From positions 28,557,501 through 28,621,500 of the forward strand of contig CP142455.1 in the NCBI GenBank assembly GCA_038049695.1: a stretch of 64,000 nucleotides of DNA, given 5' to 3'. Position 1 is the stretch's first letter. The number at the start of each line of letters is the position of its first letter. Under the pieces are notes generated by a model. The model saw nothing but the letters and a program-made list of their open reading frames with translations, searched no databases and was not told the DNA's origin. The DNA comes from Cinnamomum chago. Taxonomy: Eukaryota; Streptophyta; Magnoliopsida; Laurales; Lauraceae. Made by a program: the position numbers and the translations under genes. Positions 36,873-47,702 of this stretch are shown in pieces.

Positions 36873-37131
36873 GTAATTTCATCCTTTAAATGTAAAGATG
36901 GGCTGAAAGCTTAAAACCGTGTCATCTTAGCCTAAATTATGTAGGAACTGATATGGATAAGTGGACATCTTAGCCTAAATATTGTTAGTGGCAGCCAGGT
37001 AATTGCTCATAAGGAAATCACACACGTTCCCTAAACTGATATCCTGAAACTTCCTTTTCTAATGAAACTTAACAAAGGATTGAAAAATACAAACTCCAAA
37101 CAATATATGTTTCGCATGACCTTGTGTGCAG

Positions 37132-37344
37132 ATAAGGGTGTCATCAGAAATAAGCAATGGGCCCATCATTCTCAATGTGGACTGTGATATGTACTCCAAT
37201 GATGCCCAAACAGTGAGAGATACACTCTGCTTTTTCATGGATGAAGACAAGGGTGCAGAGATTGGTTTTGTGCAATATCCACAGAGATTCATGAACATCA
37301 CCAAGAATGATTTTTATGCCAACTCCTTAAGAGTAATCAATAAG
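37132..37344 (+). CDS. CSLE: CSLE-A exon 5
   Basis: 71 codons, IRVSSEISNGPIILNVDCDM onward, with the DxD metal-binding motif (DCD) and CFFMDEDKGAEIGFVQYPQ. Ends RVINK|GTGAGC. Open in this copy; copy B has TAG at the K of DEDKG. Confidence 0.9.
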
Positions 37345-37619
37345 GTGAGCAGCTTCTATATTTTCTAAACGTAAAAATGATATTAATTTCATCTTTTCAC
37401 GAGGAATTGTAAGATGCAAGGCTGAACTTTGACCGAGTGAACCGGGGTTTGCCCAAGGGTGAGTTTTTCACTGATTACTTGGTATTATGGCTCAACCTAC
37501 CCAACTTACCGGATTCAGAACTCGATAGACGGCCGAAAGCGGGGTAAAAATAGGCTCTTGGGCACAGACCAGGCCCACTTGATAGGTCACTATATTTTGA
37601 CTCTTGTTCTTTGATGAAG

Positions 37620-37840
37620 GTGGAACTCTGTGGAATGGTTATGGAGGGCCTCCGTACCTTGGCAGCGGATGCTTTTTCAGGAGGGAGAGTCTATCTGGTA
37701 AAAAGTACATTAAAGGCTACAAGACAGACTGGAATAAAACGGCCCAGAAAGATGGAAGTGGATCAGTGGATGAATTGGAAGAGAGAGCAAAGGTCTTGGC
37801 AAGTTGTAGCTATGAGTTGGGTACTCAATGGGGAAAAGAG
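37620..37840 (+). pseudogene. CSLE: CSLE-A exon 6, 4-bp deletion
   Basis: 221 nt where 225 are expected. VELCGM is followed by a shift, whereas the other frame reads GYGGPPYLGSGCFFRRESLS to YELGTQWGKE. One GATG of a GATGG/GATGG short repeat is missing. The shifted frame runs to a stop at 37955. The exon ends at GGAAAAGAG and is followed at once by CTCTCT, so no GT donor is present. Confidence 0.85.
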
Positions 37841-37862
37841 CTCTCTCTCTCTCTCTCTCTCC
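37841..37862 (+). repeat. (CT)n at the exon 6 / intron 6 border, copy A
   Basis: The dinucleotide tract starts exactly where the donor should be. Intron 6 (37841-37893) is only 53 nt, short for a plant intron, and ends in a normal TTTGCAG. Confidence 0.9.
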
Positions 37863-37893
37863 CCTTACCTCTGTCTTATACTTGGATTTGCAG

Positions 37894-38241
37894 ATGGGTT
37901 TAAAATATGGATGTTTAGCAGAAGATGTGACAACTGGCTTAGCAATTCACTCTAGAGGATGGAAGTCCATTTATTTTGAGCCAACAAGGGATGCCTTTTT
38001 GGGTTTGGCTCCTACAACACTGCTACAATCGCTTGTACAACACAGGAGATGGGTAGAGGGCCACCTTCATATCTTTCTCTCACGCCATTGTTCCTTCATA
38101 CAAGGGCATGGGAAGATTGAGTTACCCCTTCAAATGGCTTATTGTAACTACAACTTGTGGGCTCTCAATGCCCTCCCCACCCTATATTATGTTGTTATTT
38201 CTCCCCTCTGCCTTCTTCATGCCATTCCCTTGTTTCCTGAG
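37894..38241 (+). CDS. CSLE: CSLE-A exon 7
   Basis: 116 codons, MGLKYGCLAEDVTTGLAIHS to LFPE. It contains AED (third catalytic Asp, in the TED position) and QHRRW (QxxRW acceptor-binding motif), then the first C-terminal membrane segments (LPTLYYVVISPLCLL). Donor GAG|GTACGA is followed by a second (CT)n tract. Copy B lacks this exon. Confidence 0.9.
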
Positions 38242-38244
38242 GTA

Positions 38245-38247
<3 letters not shown>

Positions 38248-38292
<45 letters not shown>
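38248..38292 (+). repeat. (CT)n at the start of intron 7
   Basis: About 22 CT units beginning six bases inside intron 7 of CSLE-A, just after an intact GTACGA donor. Confidence 0.9.
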
Positions 38293-38294
<2 letters not shown>

Positions 38295-39495
38295 ATATTC
38301 ATTGATCACAATATTTAAGACCACGTGAATTGCTTGCGCCTTAACTCAATTTTCAACCGACCCCATAAAGACTTTTGAGAATCACTTTGTTCCCATAATT
38401 TCACCATAACTTTCATTAAATGAAAATGTTACATTTATAAGCAAATACTAACTAATAACCTACTAATATCACTAACATCCTAACAAACTCTGCAAACTGA
38501 TAATCTCCAGCATTCCCCCTCAATCACATGGTACTTTCAAAGGAAGTATCTATGATTGTAAACATAAAAAATAAGAACCGTTTAATCTCTAAAAATAGAT
38601 GATAAAATGTTTTAAAAAACGATCTTCATGTCTTCTTGGTGATCGCCGTCTATCCGTGAATCCATCACTGTCGCAACCCGTTCTTTTTTTTAGTCTGTCG
38701 GTGCCGGTGGTCCGCTGGATTACATCTGTCACGATTTCTTCCAGAAGTTTCAATCGTGCAATTTTGATGAAAATACTTAAATTGTAGAGCTTAGATGAAT
38801 GGATAGATAGGAGGAGAAGATCATTTCTTTATTGAAATATAATAATTGATGGTGATTATTATAGAAGATGGGACCGTGCCCTAACTTGATCATAAGATCA
38901 TCACTGGGCCCAAGCTCTCTTATTTCCCATAATTTCACCGTAACTTTCATTCAGTGAAAACATCACATTTGTAAGCAAATTAATATAAACTAACATTATC
39001 CTAAAGATAAGGATTATCTCCTAAGATCCTAACATCAGTACATTCTAACCAACTCATCATAATCTCTAACACCCCAGATAAGACCTGAATATGGCCGACA
39101 CACGCCAGACCCAAATTGTAGATTCACACCCAACTTTAATATGAGTTGAGTTAGGTTGTCTTAGTTACCGCATCGTCTTTACCAAATCTCTTGGTATATT
39201 GTCTATAAGAAAATTTCAGAATTAGAATTAGGTAATTTGATTTTGACATATTAATTCCCCTTAAAACCCATTCCCCAAATTTCATGACTGAAAATCAACT
39301 AATGTCATGACTCTGGTCCACATTTATTTTTTTACTTTCCTGCCCGAGATCCCATCATAGGATTTGAATGTAAAAAGTTTAAATACCCATGATATCATGG
39401 GATCCAAGTTTAGATAAGAAGACGGGCTAGATATTTTAATGTAAGCGATTTTTAACTTTTTTACATTTGGATCCCATGGTATCATGGGATCTAGG

Positions 39496-42083
39496 TGTCA
39501 CGACCCGGGCCCAAGATCCGATCGATCCGAACGAGCCCCGGGTCGCACTATCCATACTTACTCCCATAAACTCCAAATTAACCGAAGTTAAAACTGAATC
39601 CGCAAGGGATAACCATACATCAATACCTGTCAATAGTACATTTTTGCAGAATATATATATATACATTGACAAACTATTAAAACCGAACAAGTTCTTTGCA
39701 TAAAAGTAAAATCAATATACACTTTATACTTTCTAAATAAGTTAACCACTGCATATTCAAATACAATGCAGGTGACACTATTTACAATCCCAAAATGCAT
39801 ATACTAAAGTATTTCCAAAACATTTCCAAAACAAACTCCTTCAAAGAGTTCTCATTCATGTTCTCGCACTCAGATATTGATATCAACAGATATCCAATCA
39901 AGTCCATTCTATCAATCCTCCTAGAGGAATTGGATTGGCCTCCTCCTCAGGCGGTGCGACCTCTGTAGAACCGGCACGGGCAACTGGGCCTGCAATGTCA
40001 TCAATAACACCGTGAACATGACGGTTCAACAATATATATATACAGATCTATGATAGCACATGGTACCTTTCATATCCATTTTGTTTAATTTGCCAATTGA
40101 ACAATTCTATAATCAACTATCAATTCTAAATAATTCTAATTAATACGACAACCTGTACAATTGGAATCAAATAATAACAAGTATTAGGTTGGCAACTACA
40201 ATAGTATCATTTCATTTCAGTTCTTCCACAAGGAAGCATTCATTCATTTATATTCGCTCATTTCATTGATTTATTCATTATTAGATGGCTTTCATTTTAG
40301 TCCATAATGTATGGGATCTACCAGTGTTTTGATCAGAGATCACTGGCATCACCATGGAGTTCCGAAACACCCATGTTCATCTACTGCAGTAGGATTGTTC
40401 ATTAATTCATTGCTACCTTTAGTAACTACGCATTTCATTAATTCATTTCAGCTCAAGTAAACTACTATGTAGTGTCAGACTCGAAAATCTTATCAAATCT
40501 AATCAATAAATCTATTCAAACTCCTAAACCAAACATTTAGGTGAAACGTTTGTTATCTAATGTACGTGTTATTGTCGATGACATCACTTTAATTGAAATT
40601 TGTACATTAAGATAACTTTAACTAACACCTATGAAGGTTTAGGTACAATTCCTGATGAACATCACATTATTTAACTTTAAGGCTAAGTTATAGACCTATT
40701 TACAAGCAAGTAAATAGTTTTTTTATTCAAATAGAATCACCTCAGTCTGGACTCATTTTTGAGTCATCCAATCAATTGGAACTATAGCCCATTAGATTCT
40801 ACGTTCCAAGAGCTTTCCAACGATATTTAGAACTCCAAAATCCGACGTACCGATAAAAAGTTATTACCGTTTGAAAATCTGCTAAGTTCAATGGTCTGCC
40901 AAGAGTTCGAACATTCAGGCCAAGAGTTTGAACGTTCGAGTGCAATATGTTCCGAGCTGAAACCAGCAAAACCAAGAGTTCGAACGTTAAGGCTAAGAGT
41001 TCGAATGTTCGAGTACAGAATTTTCAGAACAGAACCTGTAATATTATGTTTCTACACTAAATGTTTTTCCACCTTTTCTACTCATTTCCAAGTCTTTCCA
41101 AAGGCCATTTCAACATAATTTGAGCCTCCAATACTCCATAAACTCATACCCAATCTTCTTCTTCAATAAATCAACCACGCACATTCAAATCAATTCTAAG
41201 AATAGGCTAAAATCATTCTCAATAACAAGAACTAAAACAAAACTCATGGTAACTAGCATCTAATGATAAATACTGGTTATACTTGCCTTGTTGAAAATTA
41301 ATTGACTAAAAGCCCTTTCGATTAGCTTGATTTTAGATGAGAAATCCCCAAATGAAATCCTCTTTCAACCAAAAGTCAAAACCAAACTACAAATAGAACT
41401 CCTATGAGTTCTTTGCACTAGAAACACTTCAAACCATTCATTAAAACTTGAAAATCCTATAATACAACCCGAACACTTACTTGTAGCTCTAGTGGAGAGA
41501 CTTTTCCCCTTCTTCCTCAAGTTCTATCTCCAAAGAAACCAAAAGAAAGCTGAAGAAGATGAAGAGGATGAAGTCGGCACCCTCCAAATACACATGCAAG
41601 CGTTTGGTGAAAAAAATGGAAGAAGAAAGAAGAGAAAATAAGAGCCTAGGGTTGCCTTGTGCTGACACAAACGAATGAACTCAATGGGCTTTTTGCACTT
41701 AAGCCTCATTAGCTTCTCTCATTTACAATTCGAGTCAAATGAAGATTCATTTGATCCAATTCAAGTCGAATGGAAGCGCGCCTATTGCTGAAGTTAACGT
41801 ACTCTTTGAGATACACACGTTGGTATCAAGAGTGACAATATTCAACAAAATACGCGAAAATCCGTATTTACAAAAAAATCCTTATTTTAATTATTTGAGT
41901 CTAAAATTATTTCAAATCATTCAATCCCATTCATTATCACTTCATTAAGTCTAAATCAATCATTTGAGACTAATCTCATCGAGTTTGGTCATTAACCATC
42001 ATTAGCTTAATTAAACATGATTAATTAGCATTAATTTCAATGAATTAGAGTTAATCTCGATTAATTTGGGACGGGGTCTAACA
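39496..42083 (-). mobile_element. 2.6-kb solo LTR in CSLE-A intron 7
   Basis: Plus-strand ends TGTCACGACCCGGG and GGGTCTAACA; flanks CTAGG (39491-39495) and GTAGG (42084-42088), four of five bases alike. Same family as 18809-21018: GACGGTTCAACA, GATCAGAGATCACTG, ACTGCAGTAGGA and GAGATACACA-TGGTATCAAGAG blocks are shared. Minus orientation is inferred from TGTTAG and the pyrimidine-rich leader near 41480-41600. No internal region. Confidence 0.88.
40906..41005. promoter_or_regulatory. Two palindrome pairs in LTR (TTCGAA type)
   Basis: TTCGAA or TTTGAA cores at 40906, 40927, 40979 and 41000, each in an AAGAGTTCGAA context and followed by GTTCGAG-like sequence. Spacing is 21 bp within pairs and 73 bp between pairs, nearly the same layout as the Copia LTR at 6733-6840 with a different core. 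Confidence 0.5.
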
Positions 42084-42400
42084 GTAGGGCAGAAAAGCTA
42101 AAAAGAAAGAAGAAGAAAAAAAGCTGTAGACCTTTGGTGACATTAGTTCAATTTCAATCATGAAATTGGGGATGCAGGGTTTAAGGGGGTTAATATGTCA
42201 AATCCCCTTAGAACTATTCCCGCATAAATTCCGGGAGCTAGATTTTGTGGGCCAAACTATGATCAAGGCAACACCCTACGCTTATTGATGCTTCGTGAAA
42301 TAGTTCAAATTCCAAATTGATACCAATCCAACTGAGCTGACGTTGATTTTGAAATGCCAATTATTTTTTTTCAAATTTTTGTATACCACCTCTGATCACA

Positions 42401-42605
42401 CACTACACCAAAAATCGGAAATTGGAACGGAAAAGCGTTCCTAATCCTCCCGTTCCTAATCCGTTAAACCGTTCCAATTTCCGTTCCAATTTGGATTAGG
42501 AACGGTTGGTACCAAATTGGAACGGAAATTGGAACGGTTTAACGAATTAGGAACGGGAGGATTAGGAACGCTTTTCCGTTCCAATTTTCGATTTTTGGTG
42601 TAGTG
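42401..42605. mobile_element. CACTA-type foldback MITE, 205 bp
   Basis: Ends CACTACACCAAAAATCG and CGATTTTTGGTGTAGTG, with an exact 3-bp duplication ACA on both sides (42398-42400, 42606-42608), as for CACTA/EnSpm. Almost the whole element is an inverted repeat (arms of about 100 bp with GTTCCAATT and AGGAACGG motifs), so its RNA would form a long hairpin. Located in CSLE-A intron 7. Confidence 0.93.
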
Positions 42606-43350
42606 ACATAACCCTCCAATGCTCTTCCAATTGTTACTTAGATTAAAACTAAAAGCACTGATACCCTTGGAAAGAATTAAACTTGGGGACATAGATGTAG
42701 GAGTTATCTACTAGGGCTGATGTTTTGAGCACACCTAGATAGAGGGTAGAACCCCCAATCCAAAATTGGGTTTCCACATTGCCAAAACTCAAAACACATG
42801 CCATCGTTACTGACCAATTGAATTAAAACCCAAAACAGTGATGCATTTCATGACCTATTAAAATTAGGGGTCACAGATCTGGGAGTTAGGATGATCTAAT
42901 AGAGATGATATTTTGCACAAATGTAGGTCTTATTGAGATCTTTCCGTTCATCTCTCCCTTGACTTCTGTGCCCTAGGTAGGCCCAATAAGTCCTCTCTCC
43001 CATGATTTGCATGGCCTAGGTAAGCAATATATATTGATTTCATTTTAATGGCAATGGTTGGATATATATAAGTATCATCAAATCACTCCAGCAGGAGGGA
43101 TGCACACACACATTGATTGTTTAATGAGTTGCATGCCTGATGCCCATGTTAAAGGGTCTAGAAGCTACCAAATTTCATGTGGGATTCATAATCAAGGCCC
43201 AGGCCCTGTAATTCAAATCCTAGGATAGTTAGGTCCCATCTAAATGTAATTTATTTGAGTATGAATTCCTGTAAATTCAGTTGTATGTATTCTATCTAAA
43301 ATAACTGGGCCTTGCTGTTAATACTGCAACCATCGTTTCATATAATGCAG

Positions 43351-43893
43351 ATAACAAACCCATGGTTCATACCCTTCTGCTATGTTGTCATAGCCAAATA
43401 CACTTGCAGCCTAGCAGAACACCTTTGGCATGGAGAGACACTTAAGGCTTGGTGGAACGACCAAAGGATCTGGCTGTACAGAAAGACGTCAGCCTTCCTC
43501 TTTGGTACCATTGATTGCGCCCTCAACCTACTAGGGATCACCAAGTCAGCATTCACGATCACAGTGAAAATAGCCGATGACGAGCTCTCGAAGAGGTATG
43601 ATCAAGAGATCATGGAGTTTGGGACCACTTCACCCATGTTCACCATCTTAGCCACACTTGCAATGATTAATTTACTTTGCTTGGGTGGTGCAATCAAGAG
43701 GGTGGTCATGGATGATGGAGTTGGAGTTGAATCATTTGTCTTGCAGTTTGCTCAATGTGGGTTATGGGTTTTGATCAATTTACCAATCTATGGAGGCCTA
43801 TTTTTGAGGAAAGACGAGGGTCGCATGCCACCATCTCTTGCATTTACATCTACTGCTTTGGCAGTATTGGCTTCTATAATACCCACGCATTAA
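43351..43893 (+). CDS. CSLE: CSLE-A exon 8 (C-terminus)
   Basis: 180 codons plus TAA; acceptor AATGCAG|ATAACA. Begins ITNPWFIPFCYVVIAKYTCS, contains WWNDQRIWLYRKTSAFLFG and EIMEFGTTSPMFTILATL, and several hydrophobic membrane spans (FTILATLAMINLLCLGG, CGLWVLINLPIYGGLFL). No counterpart in copy B. Confidence 0.9.
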   Translation: MTNPWFIPFCYVVIAKYTCSLAEHLWHGETLKAWWNDQRIWLYRKTSAFLFGTIDCALNLLGITKSAFTITVKIADDELSKRYDQEIMEFGTTSPMFTILATLAMINLLCLGGAIKRVVMDDGVGVESFVLQFAQCGLWVLINLPIYGGLFLRKDEGRMPPSLAFTSTALAVLASIIPTH

Positions 43894-44661
43894 AGTTCTT
43901 GCCTAAACAATTTCTTGGTATGATTGTGTATTGGTTTATAAAAGGAGTCGGGAAATTCAAAGTCGGGAAAAATGTTGTTGACTTTTATTATTAACATCAT
44001 GATTATGCCAAAATATTGTTGATATCTTTTACACTAAGGGATTATTTGTCCTGTGATACCAAACCTATCCCTTAATTATACAGCGTTACCAATATGAGTT
44101 GGGTAAGTTTTGACAATGGTTGTTTCAATTTTATTTAAAAGAGAGGCGGTCCTTCCTCTCCTTCTCATGTAAGGACTCATCCAGGCCGTTAGAGTGCAGA
44201 TTTCATCCAACATCCCTCGTAGACCATATTTAATACATGGAGGGAAACCAAAATGAAAAGAAAATTTTCGCCCAGATCAAAAGTGGGTTTCAAAATTTGA
44301 ATACATCCACTGGTTGCGTCCTCTTCACCACGCCCTCCCCATTGCGATGTCGTCATCCTCCAATCCAAAGTACAAAAAGAGGCTTTTTGGGCGGGAAGAC
44401 TGGTTTGGTGTAATGTTTGCTAAAGTGAACTTTTTGGTCTACTGGTAATCTAAAGTAAAGAAACTTGTAAAGTGAGGCGTGTGAAGCTAGAAAGAGACCT
44501 ATGCGTGTAAAAAAATAAGAAAGAAAGAAAGAGACCTGCGTTGTCTCTTTCCTAATATGGACATATATATGGATCCTCAATTATCTAATTACCCAGAGGT
44601 TCCGACATATTAAAAACCGGATTTGAATCCTTATTTTATCCTCGTTAAGTAAATGGATCCG
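43894..44661. other. 3' flank of CSLE-A
   Basis: Likely 3' UTR and spacer between the two CSLE copies; no further gene or element recognised. The second duplication copy begins at the poly-T run near 44662. Confidence 0.5.
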
Positions 44662-45526
44662 GATCCTTTTTTTTTTTTTTTTTTACCCGTGACCTAAATG
44701 GGTCCGGGTCCGATTCCATCTTTGTTCGGACCCATGGACCAAGACCCAACACATTACGTCAATTTTTGAGAATATCTCTTTAAAATTAATTAGTTTTTTA
44801 TTTCCATGCCATTCTCTATCTAGACCCGGACTCTCCCCACTTAAGTATCTAGTTTTGGATCTGGCTCCACCTTCTCCTTAATGGATCCGGACCAGAAACC
44901 AAGAAACTGGTCCCAAGACGGTTCCAGGTCCGGGTCTAGGTTCACTTTCTCCTTTATGTCAACCTAGATCGGAACCAACCCATTTACATCCATAGATATA
45001 TAGATGAAGTTACAAACCGTGGAAAAGTGAGGCGAGAGAAATTGGTAAACGTCAGCCAAACCCTCAGTAACATTTTAGAAAGTTGATAATGAGACATGTC
45101 TGGGGTCACACTGGCCAAACCAGTTTAAAAGATTGTTTGATTAGATTAGATATATGAAAGAAAACGATATGGATTGGATAGTGTCAGGCATTCGGTCTAA
45201 TTCTATCAAATGAATGGTCAATACATATAAAGAGAGGCCTTCCAATTTCGAGATACCTGTAATGACTGTGCTTGGGTCCCTGGCAACCTCCATTCTATCT
45301 AATCTTACCCATTTTACGGGCTTGGTAGCTGAGCCCTAAAATGCAGTCCGTGTATCTTCTAGCTAAGAAAATGGAATTCTATAGACCACTACTTTTTTTT
45401 TCTGTTCCTATTGATTACTACTTTTCAATGGTCGGCATTTCTCCAACTTTATTTTAGGATGGCCTGCGGCGCACCATTAACCTATCCTTCACAGCCACTC
45501 CCTAGACCACCCTTGCGTTGGCAATT

Positions 45527-47050
45527 TAGGGATGTCAACCGGGCCGGCACGGGCCAGCGGGCCTCCTTTTTTTTTTCTATTTTTTTAGAAATAACACTAA
45601 TACCATCACCCCCATGTTTAGAATTTGAAACTCTCAACTCTGAAGCAGTAGTCATTGAAAGTGAAACAAAGATGTTGATTAAGTTAGTAAGTTAGCATGC
45701 CATATGGTCCATACCCCCAATTCCAGTATGTCATGTGGTCGATGAAAGTTAGGTTAGAAGTAAATAAAAATCATAAAAGAATAAGAGGAATGGTTTCACA
45801 TGTGGTGTAGGACTTGCCAGTGAGAGCGCACTAGTCAGATTTGGCAGTTTTGACTAGGACCACTAGGCTCTATCTCTAACACAGTTTAGAAAATGCATAT
45901 CATGAATATGATTTCTTTATTTCTTTTTTCTTTTTTTTGTTACATTTTTTCTTTCTCATTCTGTTTCTTTGATATCTTTGAAGACTTGTGCCATCTAAAA
46001 ATATATTATTGAGTTTTTTTTTTATGTTTTTGGGAAGCCTTTTTTTATTGGGTCAATCAACACATGGGTCCCACTGAATGTGATTACATTTGTCTCATTA
46101 GGTAGTGTGCTCATCCAAAAATTTAGTTCACTTTTTTTTTTCTAAAATTTCTGAAATTCTTATTTGATATTTTATTTATACTTCTCCACAAGTGGAGGAA
46201 GAATGTAAAACTGACTGTGGAAGGGTAGTTGTAGTGGGGCAGATGGAGCTTGAAATGAGAGAGAAACCATAGACAGGGGGACATCCAAATTATAAGATAA
46301 CACAAAAGTCAATGGGTATTGACAAAATATGAGATATCACAGCAAATTAGCATCCAACTGTTCCACCATCATCAGAAAAGAGACTCATTCAGTTACTCTG
46401 ATTGATTGATAGATTGGGGATTTCCTACTACATCTCATGGGGCCCACCTAGGTGCACTTGTATTAGTGGGGTTAGGATGGATGGAATCATGGAAGTTCCA
46501 ATAATTAAAAGAAAATCAACCCCATCATGTTATTTTAATCTTTTGGTTTAGTAGTTTTAAATTCTTGGTAATTTTTTATTTATATGTTTTTAAGACTTAA
46601 TCCAATTTTTAGCAAAGTTGAGTTTATTGGCAAGTTGTCACGATATACACTTCTTACGTAGAAATTTTCGAGGGTTAGAGACTTAGAGTAGTATAAATAA
46701 CACTAATAAATTTAGAAAAAGAATAGGAAGGTTAGAGTATTATAGACTTTGTAAAATTGAAAAGGACACAAAATACCCCTTATATGATTGTTTTATTACT
46801 GTTAGGGGGGTAAAATGGATATTTTTTTTTTTTAAAGTCACTTTTGGGCGGGCCAGGCGGGCCGTGCCTGGCGGGCCATAGAGGGCAGCCCACGTCCCAA
46901 GTGGGCCTAGCAGGCCCCGGGCCAAACGGGCCAACGGGCCCAGCCCCCTCGGCCCAGCACAGGTCGTGCCTTGCGGGCCGTGCCGTTGACTGGGCCGTGC
47001 CGGGCCACGGCCCATTGACTGGCGGCGGCCCGGCCCATTTGACATCTCTG
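45527..47050. mobile_element. hAT-like element with GGGCCGG-rich ends
   Basis: Copy A has CTTGCGTTGCCATGAGCC where copy B has this 1.5-kb insert. Ends TAGGGATGTCAA and TTGACATCTCTG form an imperfect inverted repeat. Subterminal zones are packed with GGGCCGGGCC-like motifs (about 45538-45565 and 46850-47035). No transposase ORF is credible. The flanking duplication is unclear, so hAT assignment rests on the ends and structure. Confidence 0.7.
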
Positions 47051-47433
47051 CATGAGCCAAAATTTTACAATGTTTAGTAGAAACTTCTGACTTTCATGAC
47101 AAATAAAATAACTTGAGTTTAAAATTTTATGGAGCAGCTATCTCTTATTTCCTTCAAAGCTATTGTATTAGCGTGTTTGGCATATACATCCAAAAGTGGG
47201 CTCCATTGTATACATGGATACAAAAGAAAATTCAGGCAAGGGCCTTTCGTAGAAAATGGCAAAAGCTGGATAAGGACTCAGGCTCCTAATCCTTGGTTCT
47301 TAAAAATCGATTAAAGAATGCAGACGTTCTCATCTCCAATCACGTAATATACTCTAGAAGTTCCAACTTTTCTACTTTCTTCTACTCCCCACCCCCCTTC
47401 AGCACACTCGCGCGCGCACAGAGAAAGAGAGAG

Positions 47434-47702
47434 ATGGGAGGAGAAGGGCGTCTCCCTCTGTTTGAAACCAAGGAAGCGAAGGGTCGTATTGCTTATAGGT
47501 CGTTTTCAATCTCCATATTTGTGGGTATCTGTTTGATTTGGGTGTACAGAGTTACTCATGTCCCTGGAGGAGGAATAGGAAGATGGGCATGGCTTGGTAT
47601 GTTTGGTGCTGAACTTTGGTTTGGATTCTATTGGATTCTCACTCAAGCAGTTCGCTGGAGGCCGGTCTATCGCTACACCTTCAAAGAAAGGCTCTCGCAA
47701 AG
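47434..47702 (+). CDS. CSLE: CSLE-B exon 1
   Basis: Same length as copy A exon 1 (269 nt), intact, MGGEGRLPLFETKEAKGRIA, two membrane segments, donor AG|GTACCC. Differences from copy A are few (E-S to E-A, RL to RS, SV to AV, V to F). Confidence 0.85.

Larger units (their letters stand above)
29183..37862 (+). repeat. CSLE segmental duplication, copy A
   Basis: This 8.7-kb segment recurs at 44662-54210: ACCCGTTACTTATACGGGTCC onset, 5' flank, exons 1-6 and their introns. It begins at a poly-T run and ends at the (CT)n tract in intron 6. Copy A uniquely has the LINE in intron 2 and intact exon 2; it lacks about 1.2 kb of intron 1 sequence present in copy B. Confidence 0.85.
30440..43893 (+). 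pseudogene. CSLE: Cellulose synthase-like E, copy A (frameshifted)
   Basis: Eight exons: 30440-30708, 32241-32559, 36093-36233, 36741-36872, 37132-37344, 37620-37840, 37894-38241, 43351-43893. Corrected for one 4-bp deletion they would encode about 729 residues, near the usual CSLE length. Family GT2 enzymes are membrane-bound Golgi or plasma-membrane glycan synthases; the product of CSLE is not established. Visible: two N-terminal membrane segments, SDDGG (first catalytic Asp), DCD in NVDCDMYSND (DxD), AED (third Asp), QHRRW (QxxRW), and several C-terminal membrane segments. Exon 6 lacks four bases at about 37637 (GGAATGG-TTATGG versus GGAATGGATGGTTATGG in copy B), shifting the frame to a stop at 37955. 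Intron 6 also lacks a GT donor. Introns 2 and 7 are swollen by mobile elements. Probably not functional, unless the deletion is an assembly error. Confidence 0.88.

Noticed and set aside
38108-38328. ORFs ending in serine-leucine repeats
   Set aside because: These run from CSLE exon 7 into a CT microsatellite in the intron; not separate proteins.
46740-47077. Glycine/proline-rich ORFs on both strands
   Set aside because: Translation of GGGCCGG subterminal repeats of a hAT-like element.
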